Positions 1 to 8,024 are shown, numbered from the stretch's first letter. The stretch: 21,291 nt of DNA from Oscillospiraceae bacterium (GCA_015063445.1 SVUD01000035.1:1-21291); one strand, 5' to 3'. The notes: a model not told the origin generated them from the sequence alone. Translations and numbers: made by a program.

Positions 1-489
1 AACGAGCTTTGGCTCAAAGGAGAAACGAGCGGAAACTATCAACACGTTGTTTCAATAACCGCTGACTGCGATAACGATGCCCTTGTGGTCAGCGTTGAGC
101 CTGACGGTCCAGCCTGTCACACGGGAACGGAGTCATGCTTCACGAAAACCGTGTTCGAAAATTCCGAGCTTAAGGATTTCTCTCTCGAAAGTCTTATAAA
201 GCTTATCGAGGGAAGAAAAACGGAAAAGACCGAGGGCTCTTATACTACGTATCTTTTTGAAAAGGGACTTGATAAAATACTCAAAAAGGTCGGAGAGGAA
301 AGCACCGAGGTCATTATAGCCGCAAAGGCTGACGATAAAAAGGAAACCATTTACGAGATAGCCGACCTTACCTATCATCTTCTCGTTCTTATGATTGAGA
401 TGGGAATATCTCTTGAGGATATCCACCGTGAGCTTGCGTCGCGTCACGTTATTGACAAAAAGGTAAAGCAGGAAAAAATGACTAAGTAA
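1..489 (+). CDS. hisIE: Bifunctional phosphoribosyl-AMP cyclohydrolase / phosphoribosyl-ATP pyrophosphatase (3' part)
   Basis: Catalyses two early steps of histidine biosynthesis in the cytoplasm: PR-ATP to PR-AMP (HisE domain) and PR-AMP ring opening (HisI domain). The frame is open from base 1, so the start lies outside the window. What remains of HisI holds the family signature WLKGETSGN, the metal-binding DCDNDA run and the [12 protein letters not shown] segment with zinc-ligand cysteines. HisE follows, with LIEGRK, the [11 protein letters not shown] segment and the nucleotide/Mg-binding [15 protein letters not shown] helix. The stop codon is TAA at 487-489. In other bacteria hisIE is usually the last gene of a his operon, so the missing upstream DNA probably holds other his genes; that is inference. 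The domain order and motifs leave little doubt about the identity. Confidence 0.97.
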   Translation, partial: NELWLKGETSGNYQHVVSITADCDNDALVVSVEPDGPACHTGTESCFTKTVFENSELKDFSLESLIKLIEGRKTEKTEGSYTTYLFEKGLDKILKKVGEESTEVIIAAKADDKKETIYEIADLTYHLLVLMIEMGISLEDIHRELASRHVIDKKVKQEKMTK

Positions 490-514
490 GCTGCTGTATT
501 ATGGGGAATTCATA

Positions 515-1075
515 ATGAAAGAAAAAGAGCATCTTGAAGCCTTATACGATTTCGGTGAAGCCGAAGCTGCGGATACCAAAATTGCCGAGAATGGCGAAGA
601 AGGTATTGACAGGGCCTCGGAGCTTCGCAAAATGACGTACAAAATCGAAGATAATACCGCCGAAATAATGAATTATAATTCCATAATCGAAACGAGTAAA
701 AAGAGTCTCAAGGAAGCAAAAAAAGATTATGAGAAGGCTAAGAAAGAATACGATAGCAAGAGCTACAGTGCCCTGGTTTACGATATTTTAACCTTTCTCG
801 GCGCGTTCTTCTCTGTTTATTTTCTCATTAAATGGCTTGGAGAAAAGGAGTCATCGCTTTTTGAAACACTCTTTTACGTATCGGCTGCTTTAACCGCTTT
901 TGCGCTTCTTGTGTGCCTTTACAAAAACTTCAAGCTGCGTCCATACAGAAAGAGAATGAAGCGCGCAAAGAATTTGATACGCGACTCTAAAACGTGGATA
1001 GAGGCAAGCGAAAGAGAAATGCAAGGCGTTGAGGATGAAAATCGCTCGCTGAAAAAGCAAAGAAAACATTTTTGA
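515..1075 (+). CDS. Coiled-coil membrane protein of unknown function
   Basis: A 186-residue protein that I do not recognise. Residues about 40-80 are a charged, Lys/Glu-rich helix that reads as a coiled coil. Two hydrophobic segments follow (about 86-107 and 116-136) with a short KESS-containing loop, then a very basic stretch (RPYRKRMKRAK) and a second coiled coil to the C-terminus. This predicts a helical hairpin in the membrane with both long helices on the cytoplasmic side. The ATG lies about 8 nt after a GGGGA-like ribosome site, 25 nt past the hisIE stop, with no terminator between, so it is probably co-transcribed with hisIE. Nothing in the protein suggests a histidine-related role. 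It ends before a strong hairpin terminator. Confidence 0.75.
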   Translation: MKEKEHLEALYDFGEAEAADTKIAENGEEGIDRASELRKMTYKIEDNTAEIMNYNSIIETSKKSLKEAKKDYEKAKKEYDSKSYSALVYDILTFLGAFFSVYFLIKWLGEKESSLFETLFYVSAALTAFALLVCLYKNFKLRPYRKRMKRAKNLIRDSKTWIEASEREMQGVEDENRSLKKQRKHF

Positions 1076-1142
1076 TTTAGCGTCAAAACAGATTTGAGTT
1101 TTATTCGATAAATTTAAAAATACAAAGTTTTTCAAAAAAGTC

Positions 1143-1206
1143 ACAAAAACGCAAAACGCACGTCAAACCGATAAGCTCGGATTTTGATGTGCGTTTTGCG
1201 TTTTTT
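1143..1206. terminator. Bidirectional intrinsic terminator
   Basis: A long stem pairs CGCAAAACGCAC (from 1150) with GTGCGTTTTGCG (ending 1200). An inner CCG...CGG closes the loop. It is followed by six T on the plus strand and preceded by AAAAA, which becomes a T-run on the minus strand. It sits between two convergent genes, so it can stop transcription from both sides. Confidence 0.9.
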
Positions 1207-1233
1207 GTAAACTTATAATAACGTTTTTGCGGA

Positions 1234-2553
1234 TTATTTCATCTTTTTTGCATATTCGTCTAAAATTCCGAGATCCCAAAGAAGCCTCGGGAGAACGTAT
1301 TTATCACGGATATCCTTTGATGCTGCAAGTATATCGGGAAGAAGCTCCTTAGGAGTACCTATCTCGGTAAGCGAGGTCGGGATTCCAACTCTTTTGTAAA
1401 GCTTAGAAAGCTCCTCTGAGGTAGGAAGCTCTTCGTTTACGATATCCAATATCTTATCAAAATTATCTACTATAAAGCGAAGTCTTTTTGCGTGAGCGGC
1501 TTTGTCGTACTTGCCCTCCTTTTTCTCGAGAGCTATCATGCTCAAAGCGCCCTTTCCAAGAAGAGACTTGAGTCTTTCGTTCCAAGCGTCCAAGTCGAAG
1601 CTTGCGGCATATTCCAAGCCCTTTTCGTAGCTGATTTTTTCACGCTTAAGCTCCTCGTAAAGCATAACGGCATTGTAAGTACCTATGGCACATTGAATAC
1701 CGTGGAAATCCGCATTAGTGCCGAATTCCTCGCTTCTCATATCCACTATATGCGATATGTAATGCTCAGCGCCGGAGGCGGGGCGTGAAAGTCCCGCATA
1801 GTTCATAGCGACGCTTCCTATGATGAGTCCGTCAAATAGTGCGCCGACCGAAGCGTCATCCATATTATTGATATTTTCGGAAGCCTCAATACAGCGCTTC
1901 AAAGCGAGTCTTATAAGCTTTGCGATATTTTCGCAGTAGTATTCTCCCGTGATGAGATTGCTTATTCTCCATTCGCAAATGCTCACGTATTTTGCAAGCA
2001 TATCGCCGAGTCCCGAAACCATCATTTTTATAGGGGCGGTTTTTAAGATCTCGGTGTCACCTATTATAACGTCGGCGCTCTTCGAGGAAAGCGTAACCTT
2101 AAGTCCGTCACGGCACATCGAAGATGACGTTGAAGCGTACCCGTCCATAGAAGGAGCGGTTGCGACTATTACGTATTTTTTATTTCCTATAGCTGTGAGC
2201 ATTTTACCGATATCGTTGATAACGCCGGAGCCTATGGCTATAACCGTATCAGCATCGGCGGGACAATGAATAACGGCGTCTCCGAGTCCCTTTTCGTCGG
2301 GCTTGGGGCTGTCGGGATATATGAAAAGAGAGTAGGGGAGTCCCATTTCATTGATTATATCTTCTACCTTTTTTCCACCAACCGAATAGGTGTTTTGATC
2401 GGCAAAAACGTAAAGCTTTTTTGCTTCAAGCTTCGAAAGCGCCTCTTTGAGATTTTTTATAGCGCCCTTTCCCGAATAAATCTCGGAATCGAATGTATGC
2501 ATTTTACCGCAAGGGCATGAAGCTCCGTTCATTTTTTTCATCAAGTTAAGCAT
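1234..2553 (-). CDS. araM: sn-Glycerol-1-phosphate dehydrogenase, AraM/EgsA type
   Basis: A 439-residue cytoplasmic enzyme of the iron-containing-alcohol-dehydrogenase/dehydroquinate-synthase-like fold. The family reduces dihydroxyacetone phosphate to sn-glycerol-1-phosphate using NAD(P)H and a divalent metal. An N-terminal CPCGKMH segment is typical of AraM proteins. The nucleotide-binding loop is GSGVINDIGK (about 108-117), followed by ATAPSMDGYAS. Metal ligands are visible as D184 (GLGD), H264 (GAEH) and H284 (DFHG). Start: ATG preceded by GCGAGGT, about 6 nt away; a TTGACT/TATAAT promoter lies just upstream. In Bacillus subtilis the product G1P feeds heptaprenylglyceryl phosphate synthesis with PcrB; no pcrB is visible here, so the use of G1P is unknown. 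The gene stands alone and diverges from the MATE transporter. Confidence 0.9.
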   Translation of the reverse strand: MLNLMKKMNGASCPCGKMHTFDSEIYSGKGAIKNLKEALSKLEAKKLYVFADQNTYSVGGKKVEDIINEMGLPYSLFIYPDSPKPDEKGLGDAVIHCPADADTVIAIGSGVINDIGKMLTAIGNKKYVIVATAPSMDGYASTSSSMCRDGLKVTLSSKSADVIIGDTEILKTAPIKMMVSGLGDMLAKYVSICEWRISNLITGEYYCENIAKLIRLALKRCIEASENINNMDDASVGALFDGLIIGSVAMNYAGLSRPASGAEHYISHIVDMRSEEFGTNADFHGIQCAIGTYNAVMLYEELKREKISYEKGLEYAASFDLDAWNERLKSLLGKGALSMIALEKKEGKYDKAAHAKRLRFIVDNFDKILDIVNEELPTSEELSKLYKRVGIPTSLTEIGTPKELLPDILAASKDIRDKYVLPRLLWDLGILDEYAKKMK

Positions 2554-2582
2554 AAGTTACCTCGCATTTGAATTCTCTATCC

Positions 2583-2611
2583 ATTATACACTCTTTGGCT
2601 CTTTAAGTCAA
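2583..2611 (-). promoter_or_regulatory. Sigma-A promoter of the G1P dehydrogenase gene
   Basis: Read on the minus strand: -35 TTGACT (2606-2611), a 17-bp spacer and -10 TATAAT (2583-2588). This is close to consensus and leaves a short leader before the GAGGT ribosome site. The 22-bp tandem repeats start 3 bp upstream of the -35 box. Confidence 0.85.
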
Positions 2612-2614
2612 TAT

Positions 2615-2658
2615 AAATCTTGATAAGTTGATATTAAAATCTTGATAAGTTGATATTA
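2615..2658. repeat. Perfect 22-bp tandem direct repeat between divergent promoters
   Basis: Two identical 22-bp units (2615-2636 and 2637-2658), each holding TTGATAAGTTGATA, lie head to tail. Each unit therefore has two TTGAT motifs 8 bp apart. The 22-bp period is about two helical turns, so the copies face the same side of the DNA. They sit about 39-82 bp upstream of the dehydrogenase transcription start and upstream of the MATE -35 box, which is where an activator or shared operator would bind. The regulator is not identified. Confidence 0.8.
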
Positions 2659-2697
2659 AAAAATCATCATATTAATAAAAAGTTTCAAATATAAACC

Positions 2698-2735
2698 TTG
2701 ACATATTACGAACTGAGTTGTAAAATGTAATATGT
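2698..2735 (+). promoter_or_regulatory. MATE promoter with overlapping inverted-repeat operator
   Basis: -35 TTGACA (2698-2703), 17-bp spacer, -10 TAAAAT (2721-2726). A perfect 9-bp inverted repeat, ACATATTAC (2701-2709) and GTAATATGT (2727-2735), brackets the region from within the -35 box to just past the -10 box. This is the position of a repressor operator, such as those of MarR- or TetR-type regulators of drug pumps. The regulator type is inference. Confidence 0.75.
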
Positions 2736-2757
2736 AAAAAAATGAAGGAACGAAAAA

Positions 2758-4146
2758 ATGCAAAAGAATTCAGATGAACTTTTGGGTACCGCCCCAATAC
2801 TGCCTTTAATACTTAAAATGTCATTGCCTACGATACTTGCGCAGCTTGTGAATTTGCTTTACAGTATCGTAGACAGGATATACATAGGTCATATTCCGGA
2901 AACAGGAAAGGATGCTCTTGCGGGAGTTGGTGTTGCAAGCACGATAGTAATACTCGTCGCCGCATTCGCCAATATAATAGCGGGAGGCGCGGGTCCTCTT
3001 GCTGCGATAGCTCTCGGTAAGGGAGAACGAGAACGCTCCGAGCGTATCATCGGAAACGGTATGATGCTTATCTCTGTATTTACCGTTGTCTGCATGGCTA
3101 TGTCATATGCGTTTATGACGCCGCTTTTAAAACTTGCGGGAGCGTCTGACGTAACTATGATATATGCGAAGGATTATCTGAACGTATATCTCGTTGGAAC
3201 CGTTTTTGTGCTGATAGCTACAGGGCTTAACGCTTTTATCAGCGTGCAGGGAAGACCTGTTATCGCAATGATTTCAGTAGTTATAGGAGCAGTTATGAAT
3301 ACTGCTCTCGACCCAATTTTTATATACGCCTTTGATATGGGAGTCAAGGGAGCTGCGGTAGCAACGGTTATATCGCAGTTTTCATCTGCGCTGTTCGTTT
3401 TAATATTCCTCATGAAAAAAACGACGTCGCTCCGCCTTAAAATTTCCAATATGAAGCCTAACGGAAGGATAATTGCGGCAACAATGGCTCTTGGAATCTC
3501 ACCCTTTGTTATGGCAAGCACCGAGAGTCTCGTTGGCTTTGCGCTCAACGGAATGCTCGCAAGCTTTGACGATATATACGTAAGCGCCCTGACGGTAATG
3601 CAAAGCGCGATGCAGATGGTTAGCATACCGCTCGCGGGCTTCACTCAAGGCGTGTCACCTATTATCAGCTATAACTACGGTCACAAAAATAACAACAGAG
3701 TAAAACAAACTCTTAAATATACCTTCTTAATAGGTGTAACGTTTAATCTTCTCGGTATGCTCTTTATGATAGCATTTCCTCGTATGGTGGCATCCGTGTT
3801 TACTTCTGATGCCGCTTTGATATCTATCGTAGGAAAATTCTTACCACTCTTCCTTGCGGGAATGACTATATTTGGGCTTCAGCGAGTCTGCCAGAATACC
3901 TTTATTGCGCTCGGAGATGCGAAGGTATCTCTCTGCATAGCTCTGCTTCGAAAGGTAGTTCTCTTAGTCCCGTTAGCTCTTATCTTGCCGAGATTTATGG
4001 GTGTGTCGGGCGTTTACGCCTCGGAGGCTATAGCGGATGCTACCGCTGCAATACTTTGTACCGTGATATTTATCTTCAGATTCCCGCAGCTCCTTAAAAA
4101 GAATGAAAATGTGCGCTGTGACAAAGCATCTGATGATCAAATATAA
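2758..4146 (+). CDS. MATE-family multidrug efflux transporter
   Basis: A 462-residue integral membrane protein with about twelve hydrophobic segments in two homologous six-helix halves, the usual MATE size and layout. The N-terminus (GTAPILPLILKMSLPTILAQ, then the VDRIYIGH segment) is the conserved first-helix region of MepA-type MATE proteins. The start of the second half is visible around the AGFTQGVSPIISYNYG segment. MATE proteins export cationic drugs or metabolites in exchange for H+ or Na+; the substrate cannot be read from the sequence. The ATG follows AAGGAA about 8 nt upstream. It has its own promoter with an inverted repeat, suggesting repression that a ligand relieves. It is a single-gene unit ending at the terminator at 4204-4248. 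Confidence 0.93.
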   Translation: MQKNSDELLGTAPILPLILKMSLPTILAQLVNLLYSIVDRIYIGHIPETGKDALAGVGVASTIVILVAAFANIIAGGAGPLAAIALGKGERERSERIIGNGMMLISVFTVVCMAMSYAFMTPLLKLAGASDVTMIYAKDYLNVYLVGTVFVLIATGLNAFISVQGRPVIAMISVVIGAVMNTALDPIFIYAFDMGVKGAAVATVISQFSSALFVLIFLMKKTTSLRLKISNMKPNGRIIAATMALGISPFVMASTESLVGFALNGMLASFDDIYVSALTVMQSAMQMVSIPLAGFTQGVSPIISYNYGHKNNNRVKQTLKYTFLIGVTFNLLGMLFMIAFPRMVASVFTSDAALISIVGKFLPLFLAGMTIFGLQRVCQNTFIALGDAKVSLCIALLRKVVLLVPLALILPRFMGVSGVYASEAIADATAAILCTVIFIFRFPQLLKKNENVRCDKASDDQI

Positions 4147-4203
4147 ATTTTAATAAAGAGATGTTGTATCCCGATAGTACGCAATTTGTAAATAATAATA
4201 TAC

Positions 4204-4248
4204 AAAAACGCAGATTTTAAGCTAAAATGCCTAAAATCCGCGTTTTTT
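4204..4248. terminator. Bidirectional intrinsic terminator
   Basis: The stem pairs CGCAGATTTTA (from 4209) with TAAAATCCGCG (to about 4242), with one mismatch. It is flanked by AAAAA upstream and TTTTTT downstream. It lies between the convergent MATE and alpha-galactosidase genes and can serve both. Confidence 0.88.
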
Positions 4249-4268
4249 GTTTGCGTAATTATGGAGTA

Positions 4269-6449
4269 TTATTTTTCTTCAAAAGTATAAGTTTTTGTTT
4301 GGAAATCTCCCTTTGCGAAAGGTACGGGAATACCAACGCTCATAAGCGTTGAGCCGTGAACTATAATGTTCAGCTCGGGAATGTAATATTCCTTTTTCTC
4401 ATCAAGCCCTTGCATAATAACTCTGTGCGAGTGGTCGTTGCAGTGAAGAAGCGAACGGTAGCAGGTAAGATGAGCGGTGGACTTATCCTTTGAAACTATG
4501 GCAAAGGCGAAGTAGTTTGAGTTAAAGGGATCGTCAAGTCTGTAAAGATCGCCTGTAAGAACAAGCTCCTCCATGCCCTTGTATTTTTGTATTTGCGCCT
4601 TGACCTGAGCTCTGTTTTCATCTGTAAAAACTGTTGTATCAAGCTCGTAGCCGGTAGCTCCGAGATGGGCTATGTCACCTCTCGTGTCAAATTTCGTGCT
4701 TCTTCCAACCTGATGATTGGGAACTGCGGAAACGTGGCAGCTCATTGCCGAGAGGGGATAGCAAAGCGAGGTTCCGTATTGGATTCGTGTGCGGTCCTCG
4801 GCATCTGAGTTGTCCGAGGTCCATATCTGCGGGAAGTAAGCAAGAACCGCAGGGTCGAATCTTGCGCCGCCGCCCGAGCAGCCTTCAAATAGAATATCGG
4901 GGTTAGCGTTGACTATTCTATCGAATAAGTCGTAAACGCCGAGAGCATATCTGTGCGCAAATTCGGATTGACGCTCCGCTTCGAGAACGCCCGAGAAAAA
5001 TTCCGTGACGTTTCTGTTGTAGTCCCATTTTACGTAGTCTATCTTGTGCTTTTTGAGAATTGCGTTGACCGAGTCAACAATGTAGTCTCTCGCCTCTTTA
5101 TTTGTAAGATCCATTGCGAATTGATGCCTTGAATAGCATCTTTTTCTGTCGGGCGCGCCGATTGCGTATTCGGGATGAGCTCGGAAAATTTCGGAATCCT
5201 CGCTTATCATTTCGGGCTCAAACCATAGACCGAATTTCATTCCCTTTGCGTGAACGTGGTTGATAACGGCATCAAGACCGCCGACGAGCTTTTTCTCGTT
5301 AACGTACCAGTCACCGAGACCGGAGGTATCGTCGTTTCGCTTTCCGAACCAGGCATCATCGAGAACGAGCGTGTCGATTCCCGTACCCTCTACGGCATCT
5401 GCGATAGCGCATATTTTTTCAGTAGTGAAGTTGAAGTATGTAGCCTCCCAGTTGTTTATGAGAATGGGGCGCGGTGATTTTACGTGCTTTTTCGGAATAA
5501 GATGCTCTCTGTACGCATCGTGGAACTCACGGCTCATACCGCCGATACCGTCAGAAGAATATGCTATGACTATTTCGGGAGTCTCAAAGCTTTCGCCGGG
5601 CTCAAGCTTCCATTCAAAGTCAAAGTCGTTGATTCCTCCGCTCACTATAACCTCACCGCCGGAGGCTCTTTCTGCCTTAAGAACGTATGACGAGGAGTAA
5701 ACGAGATTGAAGCCGTAAGCGTTTCCGTTCTTTTCGGTGGTATCGCGGTCAACTATAGCGATGAACGGATTAAGCGTTGCGGACGACGTAGCTCTTTTTG
5801 AGTCAACCGACGAAACGCCGTGATGCAGAGCGGCTCTTTCGACCTGTCTTTCGCATGCCCAACCACCGAAAAGCGATATCATATCATAATCCGAGGAGGG
5901 AAGAGACATAGCGAAGGAATACGCTCTCTCAAGAGCAACTGTAGAATCCGAATTGTTTATATAAACTATTCTTCTCGCGATAACGTCGCAGTCGTCGTAA
6001 ACGGTGTAATAAAGATCTGCGCCGAATTCTTTAATTTCATCGTAGAGATGGAGAACGAGCGTCTGTTCGCCGTCAAGCGACGGCATACCGGATATGCAAG
6101 GCTTCTCGTCGAGAATTTCATAGCTGTGATAATGAAGCTGTATTAAACGGTCTTTCGTCTCAAATCTCGGATGAACGGTCGGCTCTCTGTAATCTCCCGT
6201 GCCGAAGAATGAAATTTCGGGATTCATAAAGCTGTATGAGTTGATTCCGGGGCGGTTATCAAGACCGGGAAGCGTGGCAACGAAGCTTCTTGTCGAGCCG
6301 TATCTTGTAAAGAGCAGATAATCTCTGTGTATCTTCTTACCGTAATACAAATGCTCGGCATATCCGAAGTTGTTTATAAAGAATGCGTAAGTCGTGGATT
6401 TGCCTTCAAGATAGAAGGTTTTGGTTTCCTTGTCAAAATAAATAGCCAT
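4269..6449 (-). CDS. Alpha-galactosidase, glycoside hydrolase family 36
   Basis: A 726-residue enzyme, the usual length for the bacterial GH36 group that includes AgaA and RafA. It removes terminal alpha-1,6-galactose from melibiose, raffinose and related plant oligosaccharides. An N-terminal beta-sandwich (about 1-320) precedes the TIM barrel. The barrel shows LVLDDAWFG (362-369), GLWFEPEM (407-414), the nucleophile D476 in VKWDYNR, the EGCSGGGARFD segment and the acid/base D546 in WTSDNSDAEDR. A C-terminal beta domain ends the protein. There is no signal peptide, so it should act in the cytoplasm on imported sugar. The ATG is preceded by GGAGGAAG. It diverges from the sugar-ABC ATPase gene, whose product could energise uptake of its substrate; the permease itself is not in this window. 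Confidence 0.97.
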   Translation of the reverse strand: MAIYFDKETKTFYLEGKSTTYAFFINNFGYAEHLYYGKKIHRDYLLFTRYGSTRSFVATLPGLDNRPGINSYSFMNPEISFFGTGDYREPTVHPRFETKDRLIQLHYHSYEILDEKPCISGMPSLDGEQTLVLHLYDEIKEFGADLYYTVYDDCDVIARRIVYINNSDSTVALERAYSFAMSLPSSDYDMISLFGGWACERQVERAALHHGVSSVDSKRATSSATLNPFIAIVDRDTTEKNGNAYGFNLVYSSSYVLKAERASGGEVIVSGGINDFDFEWKLEPGESFETPEIVIAYSSDGIGGMSREFHDAYREHLIPKKHVKSPRPILINNWEATYFNFTTEKICAIADAVEGTGIDTLVLDDAWFGKRNDDTSGLGDWYVNEKKLVGGLDAVINHVHAKGMKFGLWFEPEMISEDSEIFRAHPEYAIGAPDRKRCYSRHQFAMDLTNKEARDYIVDSVNAILKKHKIDYVKWDYNRNVTEFFSGVLEAERQSEFAHRYALGVYDLFDRIVNANPDILFEGCSGGGARFDPAVLAYFPQIWTSDNSDAEDRTRIQYGTSLCYPLSAMSCHVSAVPNHQVGRSTKFDTRGDIAHLGATGYELDTTVFTDENRAQVKAQIQKYKGMEELVLTGDLYRLDDPFNSNYFAFAIVSKDKSTAHLTCYRSLLHCNDHSHRVIMQGLDEKKEYYIPELNIIVHGSTLMSVGIPVPFAKGDFQTKTYTFEEK

Positions 6450-6491
6450 GGTCTTCCTCCGAATTTATAAAGTGAAGCTGTAACCATAAAA

Positions 6492-6520
6492 ATTATACCT
6501 TACCTTCATACCAAAGTCAA
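6492..6520 (-). promoter_or_regulatory. Sigma-A promoter of the alpha-galactosidase gene
   Basis: On the minus strand: -35 TTGACT (6515-6520), 17-bp spacer, -10 TATAAT (6492-6497). The start codon at 6449 is about 35 nt past the expected transcription start. No clear cre or operator overlaps it. Confidence 0.85.
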
Positions 6521-6821
6521 GCAAAAAGTGAATTTTAAAAAGCGTTTTTGCGTATTAAAAGCGTAATTTTAAGAGTCTATAACGTATAAAACGTGCCGTA
6601 GCAATCGAATACGAGGTGCAACAGTGAAAAAATATGAAATAATTCTAATAAATTAGAAAAAATAAAAACAATATGTTAATAGCAACAAAATTTTATGTGT
6701 GTTTTTGTTAAAAAGTCACAATCTGAGGTTTGAAAAAACGTTTAAGATGCCAATTGGAAATTCGACAAAAATATAGTAAACTATATGTGTTAAATTTTAA
6801 ATTAAAAGGAGAACTACTGTT
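6521..6821 (+). other. Intergenic control region between alpha-galactosidase and the sugar-ABC ATPase
   Basis: About 300 bp of A+T-rich DNA without a convincing gene. Three small signals can be noted. A ten-codon frame with a GAGGTG ribosome site lies at 6624-6656. An AAACGTTT core, the CG-centred shape of LacI-family operators, lies at 6736-6743. A perfect 7-2-7 palindrome, ATATAGTAAACTATAT, lies at 6771-6786 just upstream of the ATPase gene. The ATPase promoter itself is unclear: TTCGAC (6761-6766) with TATGTG (6784-6789) at 17 bp is the best weak pair. The AAAGGAG ribosome site follows. Confidence 0.5.
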
Positions 6822-7955
6822 ATGGCAGGTCTTTCACTCAGACACATTTACAAAAAGTATCCCGGCGGTGTTACCGCTGTATCCGACTTCAACCTTGAGA
6901 TCAAGGATAAGGAATTCCTTATCTTCGTTGGTCCTTCGGGTTGCGGTAAGTCCACCACTCTTCGTATGATCGCAGGTCTCGAGGAGATTTCCGAGGGTGA
7001 GCTTTACATAGGCGATAGATACGTTAACGACGTAGCGCCTAAGGATAGAGATATAGCGATGGTGTTCCAGAACTACGCTCTTTATCCTCACATGACTGTA
7101 TTTGACAATATGGCATTCGGACTTAAGCTTCGTAAGGTTCCCAAGGAGCAGATCAAGCGCCGCGTTGAAGAGGCTGCAAGAATTCTTGACATCAGCCACC
7201 TTCTCGACCGTCGTCCCAAGGCTCTTTCGGGTGGTCAGAAGCAGAGAGTTGCGCTTGGACGTGCTATCGTTCGTAACCCCAAGGTATTCCTTCTTGACGA
7301 GCCGCTTTCCAACCTCGACGCAAAGCTTCGTGCGAGCATGAGAACCGAGCTTACCAAGCTTCATAAGAAGGTTGAGACCACATTCATCTACGTAACGCAC
7401 GACCAGGTAGAGGCTATGACGATGGCGTCCCGTATCGTTGTTATGAGAGACGGTCTTATTCAGCAGGTTGATACTCCTCAGAATCTTTACGATTCTCCCT
7501 GCAACCTCTTCGTTGCGGGCTTCATTGGCACACCTCAGATGAACTTCATCAACGGTAAGCTTGAGAAGAGAGGACAGAACCTCTATGCAACGTTCGGCAG
7601 CACCGAGCTTAAGCTTCCCAGCGAGAAGGCAAACAATCCCGCTCTTAAGGAGTACATCGGTCAGGAGGTTATCTTCGGTATTCGTCCCGAGGCAATTCAC
7701 GACGAGCCTATGTATCTCCAGACTCTCCCCGATTCTCTTATGAAGGTTAACGTTGACGTAACAGAGCTTATGGGCGCTGAGATTTATCTCTACCTCGCAT
7801 TCGACGGTATGGAGGATGCTACCAACGGTAAGAATATTATCGCAAGAGTTTCCTCTCGTTCTCAGGCAAAATCGGGTGACGATATCACAGTTGCCATTGA
7901 TGCTTCACGTATTCACATCTTCGATAGAGATACCGAGAAGTGCATTTGCCACTAA
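6822..7955 (+). CDS. msmK: Sugar ABC transporter ATP-binding protein, MsmK/UgpC/MalK type
   Basis: A 377-residue nucleotide-binding subunit that powers carbohydrate (CUT1-type) ABC importers on the inner face of the membrane. Walker A is GPSGCGKST (37-45), the Q-loop is Q83 in VFQNYALYPH, the signature is LSGGQKQR (135-142), Walker B is VFLLDEP (155-161), and the H-loop is H193 in YVTHDQ. The C-terminal regulatory/TOBE domain carries MNFINGKLE and FGIRPEAI. ATG follows AAAGGAG. It stands alone with no permease or binding protein beside it. That matches the shared MsmK ATPases of Gram-positives, which serve several importers. Its codons lean strongly to AAG and GAG, unlike most neighbours, implying very high expression. 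The symbol could equally be ugpC. Confidence 0.95.
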   Translation: MAGLSLRHIYKKYPGGVTAVSDFNLEIKDKEFLIFVGPSGCGKSTTLRMIAGLEEISEGELYIGDRYVNDVAPKDRDIAMVFQNYALYPHMTVFDNMAFGLKLRKVPKEQIKRRVEEAARILDISHLLDRRPKALSGGQKQRVALGRAIVRNPKVFLLDEPLSNLDAKLRASMRTELTKLHKKVETTFIYVTHDQVEAMTMASRIVVMRDGLIQQVDTPQNLYDSPCNLFVAGFIGTPQMNFINGKLEKRGQNLYATFGSTELKLPSEKANNPALKEYIGQEVIFGIRPEAIHDEPMYLQTLPDSLMKVNVDVTELMGAEIYLYLAFDGMEDATNGKNIIARVSSRSQAKSGDDITVAIDASRIHIFDRDTEKCICH

Positions 7956-7987
7956 TTTGTAAATAATTATTTTCAAATAACGTTATA

Positions 7988-8024
7988 AAGGCTGTCTCGA
8001 TTGAATTTTGAGGCAGCCTTTTTT
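7988..8024 (+). terminator. Intrinsic terminator of the ABC ATPase gene
   Basis: The stem pairs AAGGCTGTCTC (7988-7998) with GAGGCAGCCTT (8010-8020), with one G-T wobble, followed by a run of T. It ends a one-gene transcript. Confidence 0.92.

Noticed and set aside
2615..2658. Two exact repeats considered as a CRISPR remnant
   Set aside because: The units are directly adjacent with no spacer, only two copies exist, and no cas gene is near. A regulatory repeat fits better.
6729..6748. AAACGTTT region as a CcpA cre site
   Set aside because: The core fits, but the outer TG and CA bases of the cre consensus are absent. It is kept only as a possible LacI-type site.
6834..7700. Open frame of 288 codons antisense to the sugar-ABC ATPase
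   Set aside because: It mirrors the biased codons of the ATPase gene, whose Walker, signature and H-loop motifs are all on the plus strand.
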